A stretch of 34,439 nucleotides of DNA from assembly GCA_016650365.1 (NCBI GenBank), contig JAENVV010000005.1:1-34439 (forward strand), read 5' to 3'. Below are positions 1 to 8,030 of the stretch, piece after piece. The DNA is from Acidimicrobiia bacterium (GTDB taxonomy: Bacteria > Actinomycetota > Acidimicrobiia > Spongiisociales > JAENVV01). The notes beneath the pieces were generated by a model. That model was not told the DNA's origin and searched no databases. It worked only from the letters and a program-made list of their open reading frames with translations. The stretch's first letter is position 1. Every line of letters starts with the position of its first letter. A program made the position numbers and the translations under genes.

Positions 1-930
1 GGGTCAGACGGCGCCGGTCACTACGTCAAAATGGTCCACAACGGCATCGAGTATGGCGATATGCAGGTCATTGCCGAGGCTTACCACCTTCTGAGCGTCG
101 GTCTGGGGATGGATCACGATGCCATGGCTGCCGTATTTGCCCGGTGGTCCACCGGCAGACTTGACTCGTTCCTCATCGACATCACCGCAGAGATCCTCGC
201 CACCCGCGATGCAGACGGTCACCCGCTGGTCGAGCGGATCGTCGACGCAGCCGGCCAAAAAGGAACCGGCAAGTGGACGGCGATATCGGCCTTGGACCTT
301 GGGATGCCGGTCACGCTCGTGGCTGAAGCTGTTTTCGCCCGAATCGTGTCTGCTCTCAAAGATGAACGAGTGGCTGCCTCGCAAGTCTTGACCGGTCCGA
401 CCCCCGACCCAAGCGAAGCCCCGGACGACTTCGCCGATGCCATCGGCGCCGCCTTGTACGCATCCAAGATCGTCTCGTACGCGCAAGGGTTCATGCTGCT
501 CAAGTCAGCGGCCGAAGAACACCACTGGGACCTCGACTACGGCCGCATCGCCGGCTTATGGAGAGAAGGCTGCATCATCAGAGCAGCATTCCTTGACGAC
601 ATCACCGAGGCATTCAGGGTAACTCCGGACCTCGCCTCGCTATTGGTCGCCCCGTTCTTTCAAGCCGCAATCGACGTCACTCAGGCCCAGTGGCGCGAAG
701 TGGTCGCCATGGCGGTCCGCTGGGGAATCCCGGTTCCGGCCTATTCGACGGCGCTCGCTTTTTATGACTCGTACCGGTCCGCACGACTGCCGGCGAACCT
801 CATTCAAGCCCAACGCGATTATTTCGGGGCCCATACCTACGAGCGAACCGATCAGCCGCGCGGAACATGGTTCCACACCAACTGGACCGGCGAAGGCGGA
901 GATGTCACTGCTGGATCCTACGACGCCTGA
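1..930 (+). CDS. gnd: 6-phosphogluconate dehydrogenase, decarboxylating (3' part)
   Basis: This is the C-terminal 309 residues of 6-phosphogluconate dehydrogenase, which oxidatively decarboxylates 6-phosphogluconate to ribulose 5-phosphate and makes NADPH in the oxidative pentose phosphate pathway. Frame 1 is open from the first base, so the gene starts before the window and the N-terminal Rossmann domain is missing. The fragment opens with G-A-G-H-Y-V-K-M-V-H-N-G-I-E-Y, the family signature that carries the catalytic lysine. The all-helical domain follows, and near the end comes Y-F-G-A-H-T-Y-E-R, the conserved C-terminal tail of the family, with a W-F-H-T-N-W stretch after it. The family is about 470 residues long, so roughly a third is outside. 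A 71-bp gap separates it from the next gene on the same strand. Confidence 0.95.
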   Translation, partial: GSDGAGHYVKMVHNGIEYGDMQVIAEAYHLLSVGLGMDHDAMAAVFARWSTGRLDSFLIDITAEILATRDADGHPLVERIVDAAGQKGTGKWTAISALDLGMPVTLVAEAVFARIVSALKDERVAASQVLTGPTPDPSEAPDDFADAIGAALYASKIVSYAQGFMLLKSAAEEHHWDLDYGRIAGLWREGCIIRAAFLDDITEAFRVTPDLASLLVAPFFQAAIDVTQAQWREVVAMAVRWGIPVPAYSTALAFYDSYRSARLPANLIQAQRDYFGAHTYERTDQPRGTWFHTNWTGEGGDVTAGSYDA

Positions 931-1001
931 CCGGGCAGTTTTGCAACGATCAATCCGGGTCTTAGCATTGCCCGGCACTCAGCCCCTCAGGAGCTCCATC
1001 T

Positions 1002-3557
1002 GTGTCTGACAATCCATATCGCCTGCCCCGTCACGTGACGCCGACGCGATACGACCTGACCCTCACTCCTGACCTCGATAACCACACGTTCACAGGAACA
1101 GTCACCATTTCGGTCAAGGTTCATGAAGCAACCTCGACGGTGACTCTCAACGCCGCGGAGTTGAACGTCAAGTCGGCCACGTTCGACAATGGGTCGGGCA
1201 CCTCCGTGGCCGCCCACGTTGTCATGGACGACGAGAGCGAGCGGTTGACACTGACCACCTCAGCCACACTGCCACCCGGCAGGTGGGCGCTGGATCTTGA
1301 GTTCAGCGGCACTCTCAACGACCAACTGCGTGGCTTCTACCGGTCCAGTTTCACCGATGTTCACGGGAATGATCAGACCATTGCCACCACCCAGTTCGAG
1401 GCGACCGATGCCCGGCGGGCCTTTCCCTGTTGGGACGAACCCGACCTTAAGGCGGTCTTCGCCATCACCCTCAACGTCCCGTCTCACCTTTTTGCGGTTT
1501 CCAATAGTCTGGAAACGAGCCGGACGGACAACGGCGACGGGACCACCCGAGTGTCCTTTGCCGATACGATGATCATGTCCACCTACCTGGTAGCCGTGGT
1601 AGTCGGCCCGCTTGAGGCGACCGACCCCATCGATGTCGATGGCGTGCCATTCCGGGTGATCGCCCCAATCGGCAAGGGTCATCTCACGGACTTCGCCCTG
1701 GAGGCTGGCGCATTCTGTCTCCGCTGGCTGAGCGATTATTACGGTATTCCATACCCCGGGGACAAGGTCGACTTCATCGCCGTCCCGGATTTCGCGTTCG
1801 GAGCCATGGAAAATCTCGGCGCCATCATTTACCGCGAAACGGCTCTACTCCTCGATCGCGATACAACGTCGCTGGCTGAGCAGCGTCGGGTGGTCGATGT
1901 GATTGCCCACGAACTTGCCCACATGTGGTTCGGAGACCTGGTCACCATGCGTTGGTGGGAGGGCATCTGGCTCAACGAAGCGTTCGCCTCACTCATGGAG
2001 ATGAAGGCAACCGAAGCAATGCACCCCGACTGGGAGCGGTGGCTGGCTTTCGCGGCCGATCCCGGTGCCGAACGGTCAGACGCGCTGACCATTGACGCCC
2101 TCGCCGAAAGTCGGGCCGTCGAGTATCCAGTTGGGTCACCCGATGAAGCCAACGAAATGTTCGATGCTCTCACCTACGGAAAGGGCTCTGCCGTACTCAG
2201 AATGATCGAGCAGTTTCTCGGCGGCGACCACTTCCGACTGGGCGTCGCAGACTATTTGCGTACCCACTCGTTCGGAAACACCGTCACCAACGATTTGTGG
2301 GCAGCACTCGACCGGGCATCAGGCATGCCGGTGGGCGACATCATGAACACCTGGATCCTGCAACCTGGCCACCCCCTCATCGAAATCAAGATCAGCGGCA
2401 ACACCGTCAAGCTCAATCAACGCCGCATGCTGCTCCGGGCTGACGAGACGGACATGTCGATCTGGGAAGTACCCATGCAGATCAAGGCATCGGTCAAAGG
2501 AGAAATTGTCACGCAGAAGTACCTCTTTGACTCCGACACGGCCAGCGTCGAATTCTCTGCTCCCGTCGACTGGGTGCTTGCCAATGGCGGCGGTCATGGG
2601 TTTTATCGGGTCAATTATCCCGATGCCGAACTGAGATCGCTCCTGGGCGAGATTGAGACCATGGAACCTCTCGAACGTCTGACCTTGCTCGACGACGTAC
2701 GGGCGACAGTGGTGGCAGGCCTGAGTCATGCCTCGGCCTATCTCGATCTGTGTGATGGATTCAAAAATGAGTCTCAACAGGCCATTTGGCAGTTGCTCCT
2801 TGGTGGCCTCAAAGAAATCATGCACATCATTCCGGATGCCCAACTCCCCAACTTTGAGCGGCGGGTGCGGTCAATCATCGGTAAGCGGGCTCACGAAATC
2901 GGATGGGAACCGATCCCTGGCGAGAGCGACCTCGATAACCTGCTGCGAGGCGACCTGATCCGGGCCATGGGAACCCTCGGCAACGACCCGGAAACCATCG
3001 CCAACGCCCACCCGTTTGCAATGGCCCTGCTGGATGATCCCGGTTCCGTCGATCCGGTCGTAGGCCAGGCGTCACTTTTTGTGGTGGCCGCCCATGGCAG
3101 TGATGAAGACTTTGCTCGCCTGCGGGCTGCCTATGACGATGCACCGACCCCTCAGCTGCGCCAGCGATACCTTCAGGCCATGGGGGCATTCGACGACGAA
3201 CGATTCGTGGCACAGGTCTTCGAGTGGACGTTCGATGGAACCGTCCGCGGCCAGGACGCCGCCTGGGTGGTCGCCCGCATGCTGAGCAACAGAGCGTCGG
3301 GGCCGGCCATTTGGAAACTCGTGCGAACCCGCTGGGATGACATCATCGATTCCTACCCTCAGGTAACCGTGCGCCACCTATTCGATGGCATCCCATCATT
3401 GTCTCAACCGGAAGTCGCGGCCGATGTTGCGGCGTTCTTCGCCGAAACCGAAGTTCGCTCGACAAAAACGCTGGCGCAGATGCTGGAGATCCTTGAGGTC
3501 CACGTGGCGCTTCGCTCACGCGAAGCGGGCCGAATCGGAGCAGCGCTCTCGGTCTGA
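1002..3557 (+). CDS. M1 family aminopeptidase (PepN/ERAP-like)
   Basis: This is a zinc aminopeptidase of family M1 that removes N-terminal residues from peptides; no signal peptide is visible, so it is probably cytoplasmic. The 851-residue length fits the family. The exopeptidase motif G-A-M-E-N is at residues 267-271. The zinc site H-E-L-A-H is at 303-307, and the third ligand lies in W-L-N-E-A-F about 20 residues later. The N-terminal beta domain (about 1-190) and the C-terminal helical ERAP1-like domain (about 520-851) are both present. The GTG start at 1002 is chosen because AGGAG at 989-993 lies 8 bases upstream and the protein then begins with the usual N-P-Y-R-L-P-R. It stands between gnd and an F420-type oxidoreductase on the same strand, with no functional link evident. 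Confidence 0.95.
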   Translation: MSDNPYRLPRHVTPTRYDLTLTPDLDNHTFTGTVTISVKVHEATSTVTLNAAELNVKSATFDNGSGTSVAAHVVMDDESERLTLTTSATLPPGRWALDLEFSGTLNDQLRGFYRSSFTDVHGNDQTIATTQFEATDARRAFPCWDEPDLKAVFAITLNVPSHLFAVSNSLETSRTDNGDGTTRVSFADTMIMSTYLVAVVVGPLEATDPIDVDGVPFRVIAPIGKGHLTDFALEAGAFCLRWLSDYYGIPYPGDKVDFIAVPDFAFGAMENLGAIIYRETALLLDRDTTSLAEQRRVVDVIAHELAHMWFGDLVTMRWWEGIWLNEAFASLMEMKATEAMHPDWERWLAFAADPGAERSDALTIDALAESRAVEYPVGSPDEANEMFDALTYGKGSAVLRMIEQFLGGDHFRLGVADYLRTHSFGNTVTNDLWAALDRASGMPVGDIMNTWILQPGHPLIEIKISGNTVKLNQRRMLLRADETDMSIWEVPMQIKASVKGEIVTQKYLFDSDTASVEFSAPVDWVLANGGGHGFYRVNYPDAELRSLLGEIETMEPLERLTLLDDVRATVVAGLSHASAYLDLCDGFKNESQQAIWQLLLGGLKEIMHIIPDAQLPNFERRVRSIIGKRAHEIGWEPIPGESDLDNLLRGDLIRAMGTLGNDPETIANAHPFAMALLDDPGSVDPVVGQASLFVVAAHGSDEDFARLRAAYDDAPTPQLRQRYLQAMGAFDDERFVAQVFEWTFDGTVRGQDAAWVVARMLSNRASGPAIWKLVRTRWDDIIDSYPQVTVRHLFDGIPSLSQPEVAADVAAFFAETEVRSTKTLAQMLEILEVHVALRSREAGRIGAALSV

Positions 3558-3610
3558 CATAGGCCGACAACCCTGATAGGTTCCTAGGCGTTCGCCCTAA
3601 AAGGATTCAC

Positions 3611-4393
3611 ATGAGCCACCCCATCCGCATCGCCGTTCAGCTGCAACCTCAACATGCCGAATACGCCGCACTCCGGGACGCCGTGATCATGGCAGACGAG
3701 ATGGGAGTGGACGTCGCCTACAACTGGGACCATTTCTACCCGCTGTTCGGGGAACCCGACGGTATGCACTTCGAGTGCTGGACGATGCTCGGCTCATGGG
3801 CAGAAGTCACGAGCAAGATCGAGATCGGCGCCCTGGTCACCTGCAACTCATATCGCAATCCCAATCTCCTTGCCGACATGGCGAGAACCGTCGATCACGC
3901 CTCCAATGGTCGATTGATCTTCGGCATCGGATCAGGTTGGTTTGAACGCGACTACGACGAGTTCGGATACGAGTTCGGTACGGCACCCGAGCGGCTCCGC
4001 AATCTTGATCGTGATCTGCCGATCATCCGCGAACGGTGGACAAAGCTCAACCCTCCTCCGACCCGTCACATTCCGATCCTCATCGGTGGAGGCGGCGAAA
4101 AGGTCACCCTTCGAATTGTCGCTGAACACGCCGACGTATGGCATGGCTTCGGGGATCTTGAAACCATCACCCACAAGATCTCGGTGCTGGAGGAATGGTG
4201 CAAGAAGATCGGCCGGAACCCTGATGAGATTCGCAAGTCAACCGGATGGGGAATGGTCAAGCCCGAAAACATCGATCAGGCTGATGCCCTCGTTGAGGCG
4301 GGCGTCACGGAATTCACCCTCGGGTTCGACGGCACAAGACTCGATATGCCAGGTCTTGCCGAGTGGCTCGCCTGGCGCGACTCCAAGCGCTAG
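3611..4393 (+). CDS. LLM-class F420-dependent oxidoreductase
   Basis: This 260-residue protein is a luciferase-like (bacterial luciferase alpha/beta barrel) oxidoreductase of the type that normally uses coenzyme F420 in actinobacteria. Supporting stretches are A-Y-N-W-D-H-F near residue 40, the L-A-D-M-A-R-T-V-D segment with G-R-L-I-F-G-I-G-S-G-W-F near 100, and I-P-I-L-I-G-G-G-G-E near 155, all typical of the family. The substrate cannot be read from the sequence. The ATG at 3611 follows an A/G-rich ribosome site (AAAAGGA). A short 6-bp hairpin (4397-4411, GCCTGC/GCAGGC) lies directly after the stop, without a T-tract. Use of F420 rather than FMN is inferred from the subfamily. Confidence 0.88.
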   Translation: MSHPIRIAVQLQPQHAEYAALRDAVIMADEMGVDVAYNWDHFYPLFGEPDGMHFECWTMLGSWAEVTSKIEIGALVTCNSYRNPNLLADMARTVDHASNGRLIFGIGSGWFERDYDEFGYEFGTAPERLRNLDRDLPIIRERWTKLNPPPTRHIPILIGGGGEKVTLRIVAEHADVWHGFGDLETITHKISVLEEWCKKIGRNPDEIRKSTGWGMVKPENIDQADALVEAGVTEFTLGFDGTRLDMPGLAEWLAWRDSKR

Positions 4394-4565
4394 CCGGCCT
4401 GCTCCGCAGGCTCCCACTCAGTGCTCTCCGCGGTTCTCTCGTCGTCGTCGGCCTGGTGTGTTGACCCTGGCAGCCGACCGATTCGCAGCCTCGGCAGCCC
4501 GCCCTGCAAGGCCATGGGGCGTAACTTCCGATCGGAGCCCTGGCGGAACCGGTGTCCCCGGCGCC

Positions 4566-5483
4566 CTAGGTGAGCGAGGCGCGGATCACCAGCACCGACC
4601 GGTCCGTGTGATAGGCCACTCGCTGGGTCACCGAACCGAGCAGGAACCGCTCGATGGCTCCTTTGCCCTTGTTTCCCATGATGATCAGATCGGCGTCGAG
4701 CCGGTCTGCGGCATTGACGATCGTATCGCCCACGTCACCGCTCTCCACCAATGTTGTGCGAACGTTCGGCGCGACGCGACCGATCTGAGCCGCGGCATCG
4801 GCGAGCGCGGCCTTGTCCGTCTCCGTTGTCTGGCGCCAGATTGCGTCCAGTTCTTGCCGGATGTCCTGACGGAACATGGTCACTACGGGCAGCACGGTGA
4901 GAATCTCGACTTCGGCGGAGTCGCCGAGAGGCAGCGAGACGCAGAACTCAACGGCCTTTCGAGCCGGGATGGAATCGTCGTATGCCACCACCAACCGCCA
5001 TCGGCGCCCCTGCGGGGGTGCCTCGTGCTCTTCCTCTCGCACATCTTCAGACTTTTTGACGATCAGCACGGAACAATCCGCCGATTGGAGCACCTGGCTG
5101 GAGACGCTCCCGATCAAGAACCGCTTGACGCCGGTGAGACCATGGGACCCGACGACGATAATGTCGGCCCCTGTCTCCTCCGCTGCCATCACGATCTCCT
5201 CTGCGGGGTGGCCGGTGCGCACCTGAGTGGAAACCGGTCGGCCTGTATCGCGAAGGACCAGAGCCTGGACGGCGATCATGTCCTCGGCTTCAGTGAGCGC
5301 GATGTTATGAGTCGCATCGAGCGCTTCTTGGTGGCGGCCGTCGAGCACTCCGGCGCGATGTTCGGTCTGCGCGACGACGCTCAACAGAGTGAGGTTGGTT
5401 TCGGCAGGGAGCGGGAATCTAGCAACGAAGTCGACTGCGGCCGCGGCGCTCTCTGATCCGTCGGTTGCGATGAGGACGTTCAT
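4566..5483 (-). CDS. Tandem-domain universal stress protein (UspA family)
   Basis: This 305-residue protein consists of two UspA domains in tandem (about 1-145 and 155-305). Each ends in the nucleotide-binding pattern of ATP-binding Usp proteins: V-G-S-H-G-L-T-G with F-L-I-G-S-V-S in the first, and M-G-N-K-G-K-G with F-L-L-G-S-V-T in the second. Tandem Usps are common in actinobacteria, where they respond to hypoxia, stress or cAMP/ATP status; the specific role here is unknown. The ATG at 5483 has a good GGGAG ribosome site. The cation antiporter gene lies 46 bp upstream on the same strand and may be co-transcribed. A long antisense frame covers this gene and is a shadow of it. Confidence 0.93.
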   Translation of the reverse strand: MNVLIATDGSESAAAAVDFVARFPLPAETNLTLLSVVAQTEHRAGVLDGRHQEALDATHNIALTEAEDMIAVQALVLRDTGRPVSTQVRTGHPAEEIVMAAEETGADIIVVGSHGLTGVKRFLIGSVSSQVLQSADCSVLIVKKSEDVREEEHEAPPQGRRWRLVVAYDDSIPARKAVEFCVSLPLGDSAEVEILTVLPVVTMFRQDIRQELDAIWRQTTETDKAALADAAAQIGRVAPNVRTTLVESGDVGDTIVNAADRLDADLIIMGNKGKGAIERFLLGSVTQRVAYHTDRSVLVIRASLT

Positions 5484-5529
5484 CTTCTGCTCCCGCCCCT
5501 CGACTCGATCTGAAGGGTGTCCTGCACCT

Positions 5530-6570
5530 TCAATCTACCAGTCCAACGTTCAAGACATACTGGAGGAGCACATACACCCCGTATACCCCGAGCAACCACG
5601 CGCCCTGCCATCGCCGGAAGTGATCGCGGTTCATGCTGATGAACACCCGGAACGAGATCAGTATGATCATCATGGCCGGGAAGTGGAATGAATAGAAGTT
5701 ATCCGGAATCGCCAGCGGCGCAGCGGTTGCCGCGGCACCGATGACGAACAGCACGTTGAGAACATCAGCACCAACGATGTTGCCCACCGTGATCTCCGGG
5801 TGGCCCTTGCGAATGGCGGCGATCGCCGTCATCAGCTCGGGAAGCGATGTGCCAAATGCTACGAGCGTGGCTGCGATCACATCCTCAGGAACCCCGACCC
5901 GCTGTGCGATCTCGGAGGCGGCAGGCACCAATACTCTGGCGCCGCCGATGACAAAGGTAAGGCCGCCGATCATCAGGAGCCAGGATCGACCGATGCTCAT
6001 CGGCTCCTCGACCACGACCCCGTCATTCGACGCCTCGTCGCCACTCTTCCTGGCCCAGCGGTAGGTGACATAGAGGTATCCGGCTAGCAGCACCAGAAGA
6101 GACACCCCTATCCATCGGCCGAGCGTCGGCTCGCCGTCGGACGCGAACCATGCCGCCACCGATACGACTACCAGCAAGGCGGCCGAACCGACCTGCACCC
6201 AACCGGTCCGATTGAGGATGAATCGGTTGACCGGCACGGCGACGAGGATGCACGTCAGACCGAAGATCAAGCCGGTGTCGGCGATGATCGAACCAACGCC
6301 GTTTCCGAGCGCCAACCCCGGATTGCCCAGGAAGGCGGCCATGACAGAGACAAAGGCCTCGGGTATGGTCGTCCCGAGCGCCACCACCGTGGCCCCGATC
6401 ACCATCTTGGGCAGACCAGTCCGCTGTGCAAGGTCGACTACACCGTCGATCATCCAATCCGCACCCTTGGCAAGCAGCGCAATCGATACGACGACGATGG
6501 CGAGCAGCACCGGGACGGACAATCCAGCCACCAAGTCCTGAAGCACTGACTCGTCTATCAACCAACCCAC
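5530..6570 (-). CDS. Calcium/sodium antiporter, CaCA family (YrbG-like)
   Basis: This is an integral membrane cation/Ca2+ exchanger with about ten hydrophobic segments. The two alpha repeats that form the ion site are clear. The first holds A-L-G-T-T-I-P-E followed by G-N-G-V-G-S-I; the second holds A-F-G-T-S-L-P-E-L followed by G-N-I-V-G-A-D-V-L-N. An acidic cytoplasmic loop (around D-E-A-S-N-D-G-V-V-V-E-E) separates the halves. I place the start at GTG 6570 (346 residues) because AGGAG lies 7 bases upstream; the frame stays open to 6639, but the extra 23 residues are not hydrophobic or family-like. It would export Ca2+ in exchange for Na+ or H+. The usp gene follows 46 bp downstream. Confidence 0.9.
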   Translation of the reverse strand: MGWLIDESVLQDLVAGLSVPVLLAIVVVSIALLAKGADWMIDGVVDLAQRTGLPKMVIGATVVALGTTIPEAFVSVMAAFLGNPGLALGNGVGSIIADTGLIFGLTCILVAVPVNRFILNRTGWVQVGSAALLVVVSVAAWFASDGEPTLGRWIGVSLLVLLAGYLYVTYRWARKSGDEASNDGVVVEEPMSIGRSWLLMIGGLTFVIGGARVLVPAASEIAQRVGVPEDVIAATLVAFGTSLPELMTAIAAIRKGHPEITVGNIVGADVLNVLFVIGAAATAAPLAIPDNFYSFHFPAMMIILISFRVFISMNRDHFRRWQGAWLLGVYGVYVLLQYVLNVGLVD

Positions 6571-6853
6571 CAGGTCACTCCTATTCACAGACGGCAGTAC
6601 CAGCGGCTCGAAATGGTAAACCCACGGAGCCCCCTCCAAGCCTCCGCCGACAAATCACCGGCCAGTCAACCAGCTCCAATCGCGGACGCGTCCGAGTCCG
6701 CGTCATCCTGAACGGTTCAACGACAAGCTGCAAGCGTGGGAAAATTCTACAATTTTGATTGACCCCACGGTGCCTTAGATGTCCAGACTCCATTCGAACG
6801 ACTAAAACAGAAGACACAGAACCCGGTCTAAGCGACCGACCTTAGTTGCGTAT
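6571..6853. other. Intergenic region with a nested inverted repeat
   Basis: I find no gene in this 283-bp gap between the fusion gene (3' end at 6854) and the antiporter (start 6570), both on the minus strand. It is less GC-rich than the rest of the window. Its main feature is the inverted repeat at 6735-6769, listed separately. The part nearest 6570 should hold the promoter of the antiporter/usp pair, but I see no convincing -35/-10 pair. Confidence 0.5.
6735..6769 (-). terminator. Nested inverted repeat, candidate terminator or operator
   Basis: The outer arms CGTGGG (6735-6740) and CCCACG (6764-6769) enclose a second perfect repeat, AAAATT (6741-6746) and AATTTT (6751-6756), with a CTAC loop and a 7-base bulge. 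It lies about 85 bp downstream of the DAHP synthase-like/chorismate mutase gene and upstream of the antiporter gene. It could end transcription of the first or act as an operator for the second. The AT-rich core stands out from its surroundings. Confidence 0.4.
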
Positions 6854-7894
6854 CTAGGTCTGCTCCCGAAGCTGTTCCTGGGCACGCCGGGACGCTTCAA
6901 GGATGAGGCCATATATTTCCTCGACGATGTCCTCGGCATATCCGAGTTCGGCAGCCTGGGTTCTGACCCGCTCGATTAGTTCGGCTTCACGATCAGGCGA
7001 ACGTACCGGCGCACCCCTTTCCGCTTTGGCCTGACCAATCTTCAAAGCCAACCGTTGGCGACGAGCGAGTAGATCAACCAGTTCGTAGTCGATGGCGTCG
7101 ATTCCGGTCCGGAGACGGGTAACCCCCAATTCGTGCATGAGTTCGGCGAATTCGACAAACCCGATCTGGTTCTCCGGATTGGCCAACGCCGAATCTGGAT
7201 CGGGATGGACTTCAACGATCACACCATCCGCTCCGACGCCGTGAGCGGCCAGCGTCAACTTGCCGACCAGAGTCCGCGAAGCCACGGCATGAGACGGCAG
7301 AGCAAGGACGGGGAGGTGAGAGCGCTCCTTCACAATCGCTACCGAGGTGAGATCGAGAGTGGGTGACTCCCCGAACGTGCGGATCCCCCGCTCCACGAGA
7401 ACGACCTGATCATTGCCTTCGGCCAGTACGTATTCGGCCGCCCACAGCCATTCGTCAATGGTCGCCGAACTGGCTCGCTTGAGCAGTACCGGCACCTTCG
7501 ACTGGCCAACAATCCGGAGCAGTTCGAAGTTCTGCATATTGGACGAGCCGATCTCGATCATGTCGACCAGGTGCGACCAATCTTCGACATGCTGCGGTTC
7601 GTTCACCTGCGTGATGACCGGTAACCCGGATCGGCGGCCGGCCTCAACCAGCCAGGCGACCCCTTCCGACCCGCGACCTCCAAACGCATAGGCTGACGCT
7701 CCCGTTGGGACCACGGCGGCGCGCAGCGCACTTGCCCCCGCCTGAGATACGGCTTCGGCCACGGCATTGATCTGAGCCTGCGATTCCACCGCACATGGTC
7801 CGGCGATTACCGGAAAGTGATCTGAACCGAACATGACGGGACCCACCGCGACCACGGTGTTTTCCTCAGATATGCGGTCGATTTTGCGTCCCAT
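6854..7894 (-). CDS. DAHP synthase-like / chorismate mutase (AroQ) fusion
   Basis: This 346-residue protein has a type I-beta DAHP synthase-like barrel (about 20-250) fused to a C-terminal AroQ chorismate mutase (about 258-346). The normal roles are the first step of the shikimate pathway and chorismate to prephenate. The barrel keeps G-P-C-A-V-E-S (Cys34), K-R of V-L-L-K-R, E-R-G-I-R-T-F, P-S-H and E-V-H-P. However, the catalytic KPRTS motif reads P-T-G-A-S (residues 63-67), GARNMQ reads G-S-S-N-M-Q, KRG reads K-R-A, and DPSH reads L-P-S-H. The mutase helix keeps the Arg near its start, A-R-R-Q-R, the A-K lysine, D-R-E and the late Gln, so it looks largely intact. ATG 7894 has an AAGGA site. 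It may be a true chorismate mutase with a degenerate partner domain. Confidence 0.8.
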   Translation of the reverse strand: MGRKIDRISEENTVVAVGPVMFGSDHFPVIAGPCAVESQAQINAVAEAVSQAGASALRAAVVPTGASAYAFGGRGSEGVAWLVEAGRRSGLPVITQVNEPQHVEDWSHLVDMIEIGSSNMQNFELLRIVGQSKVPVLLKRASSATIDEWLWAAEYVLAEGNDQVVLVERGIRTFGESPTLDLTSVAIVKERSHLPVLALPSHAVASRTLVGKLTLAAHGVGADGVIVEVHPDPDSALANPENQIGFVEFAELMHELGVTRLRTGIDAIDYELVDLLARRQRLALKIGQAKAERGAPVRSPDREAELIERVRTQAAELGYAEDIVEEIYGLILEASRRAQEQLREQT

Positions 7895-7916
7895 ACAGGG
7901 TCCTTACACAAATGAA

Positions 7917-7939
7917 CCCGGAGCGTCGTGGACTCCGGG
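7917..7939 (-). terminator. GC-rich hairpin between the lgt-like gene and the aro fusion
   Basis: A perfect 7-bp stem, CCCGGAG (7917-7923) with CTCCGGG (7933-7939), has a 9-base loop. On the minus strand the stem is followed by TTCATTTG, a weak T-rich tail, 22 bases before the start codon of the DAHP synthase-like gene. It may terminate the upstream lgt-like transcript or act as an attenuator in the leader of the aro gene. Confidence 0.5.
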
Positions 7940-7961
7940 CCGATGATTCATCTCGTTTCGA

Positions 7962-8021
7962 TCAACTACCGGATCCCCATAAAGATCGCACAGACCGGAA
8001 TGAAACAGGGAATTTGTTCAT
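7962..8021 (-). CDS. Possible 19-residue leader peptide (Phe/Trp-containing)
   Basis: A 19-codon frame starts at ATG 8021 and ends at TGA 7962. It encodes M-N-K-F-P-V-S-F-R-S-V-R-S-L-W-G-S-G-S and stops 22 bp before the GC hairpin that precedes the aromatic-pathway fusion gene. Two Phe and one Trp codons ahead of a terminator-like hairpin resemble a transcription-attenuation leader. Against this, no good ribosome site precedes the ATG, the codons are not clustered, and such short frames arise by chance. It is reported as a possibility only. Confidence 0.15.
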   Translation of the reverse strand: MNKFPVSFRSVRSLWGSGS

Positions 8022-8030
8022 GGTGAGACG

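Noticed and set aside
4397-4411. GCCTGC/GCAGGC hairpin after the F420-type oxidoreductase gene as a terminator
   Set aside because: The stem is only 6 bp with a 3-base loop and no T-tract, so it is too weak to call.
3942-5456. Long plus-strand frame of 504 codons
   Set aside because: It runs through the end of the F420-type oxidoreductase in another frame and then antisense to the universal stress protein gene. Its translation is low-complexity and unlike any protein family, so it is a GC-rich shadow.
6760-6830. tRNA-like T-loop (GTTCGAAT on the minus strand)
   Set aside because: The flanking bases cannot form a T stem or an acceptor stem, and no anticodon arm is found.
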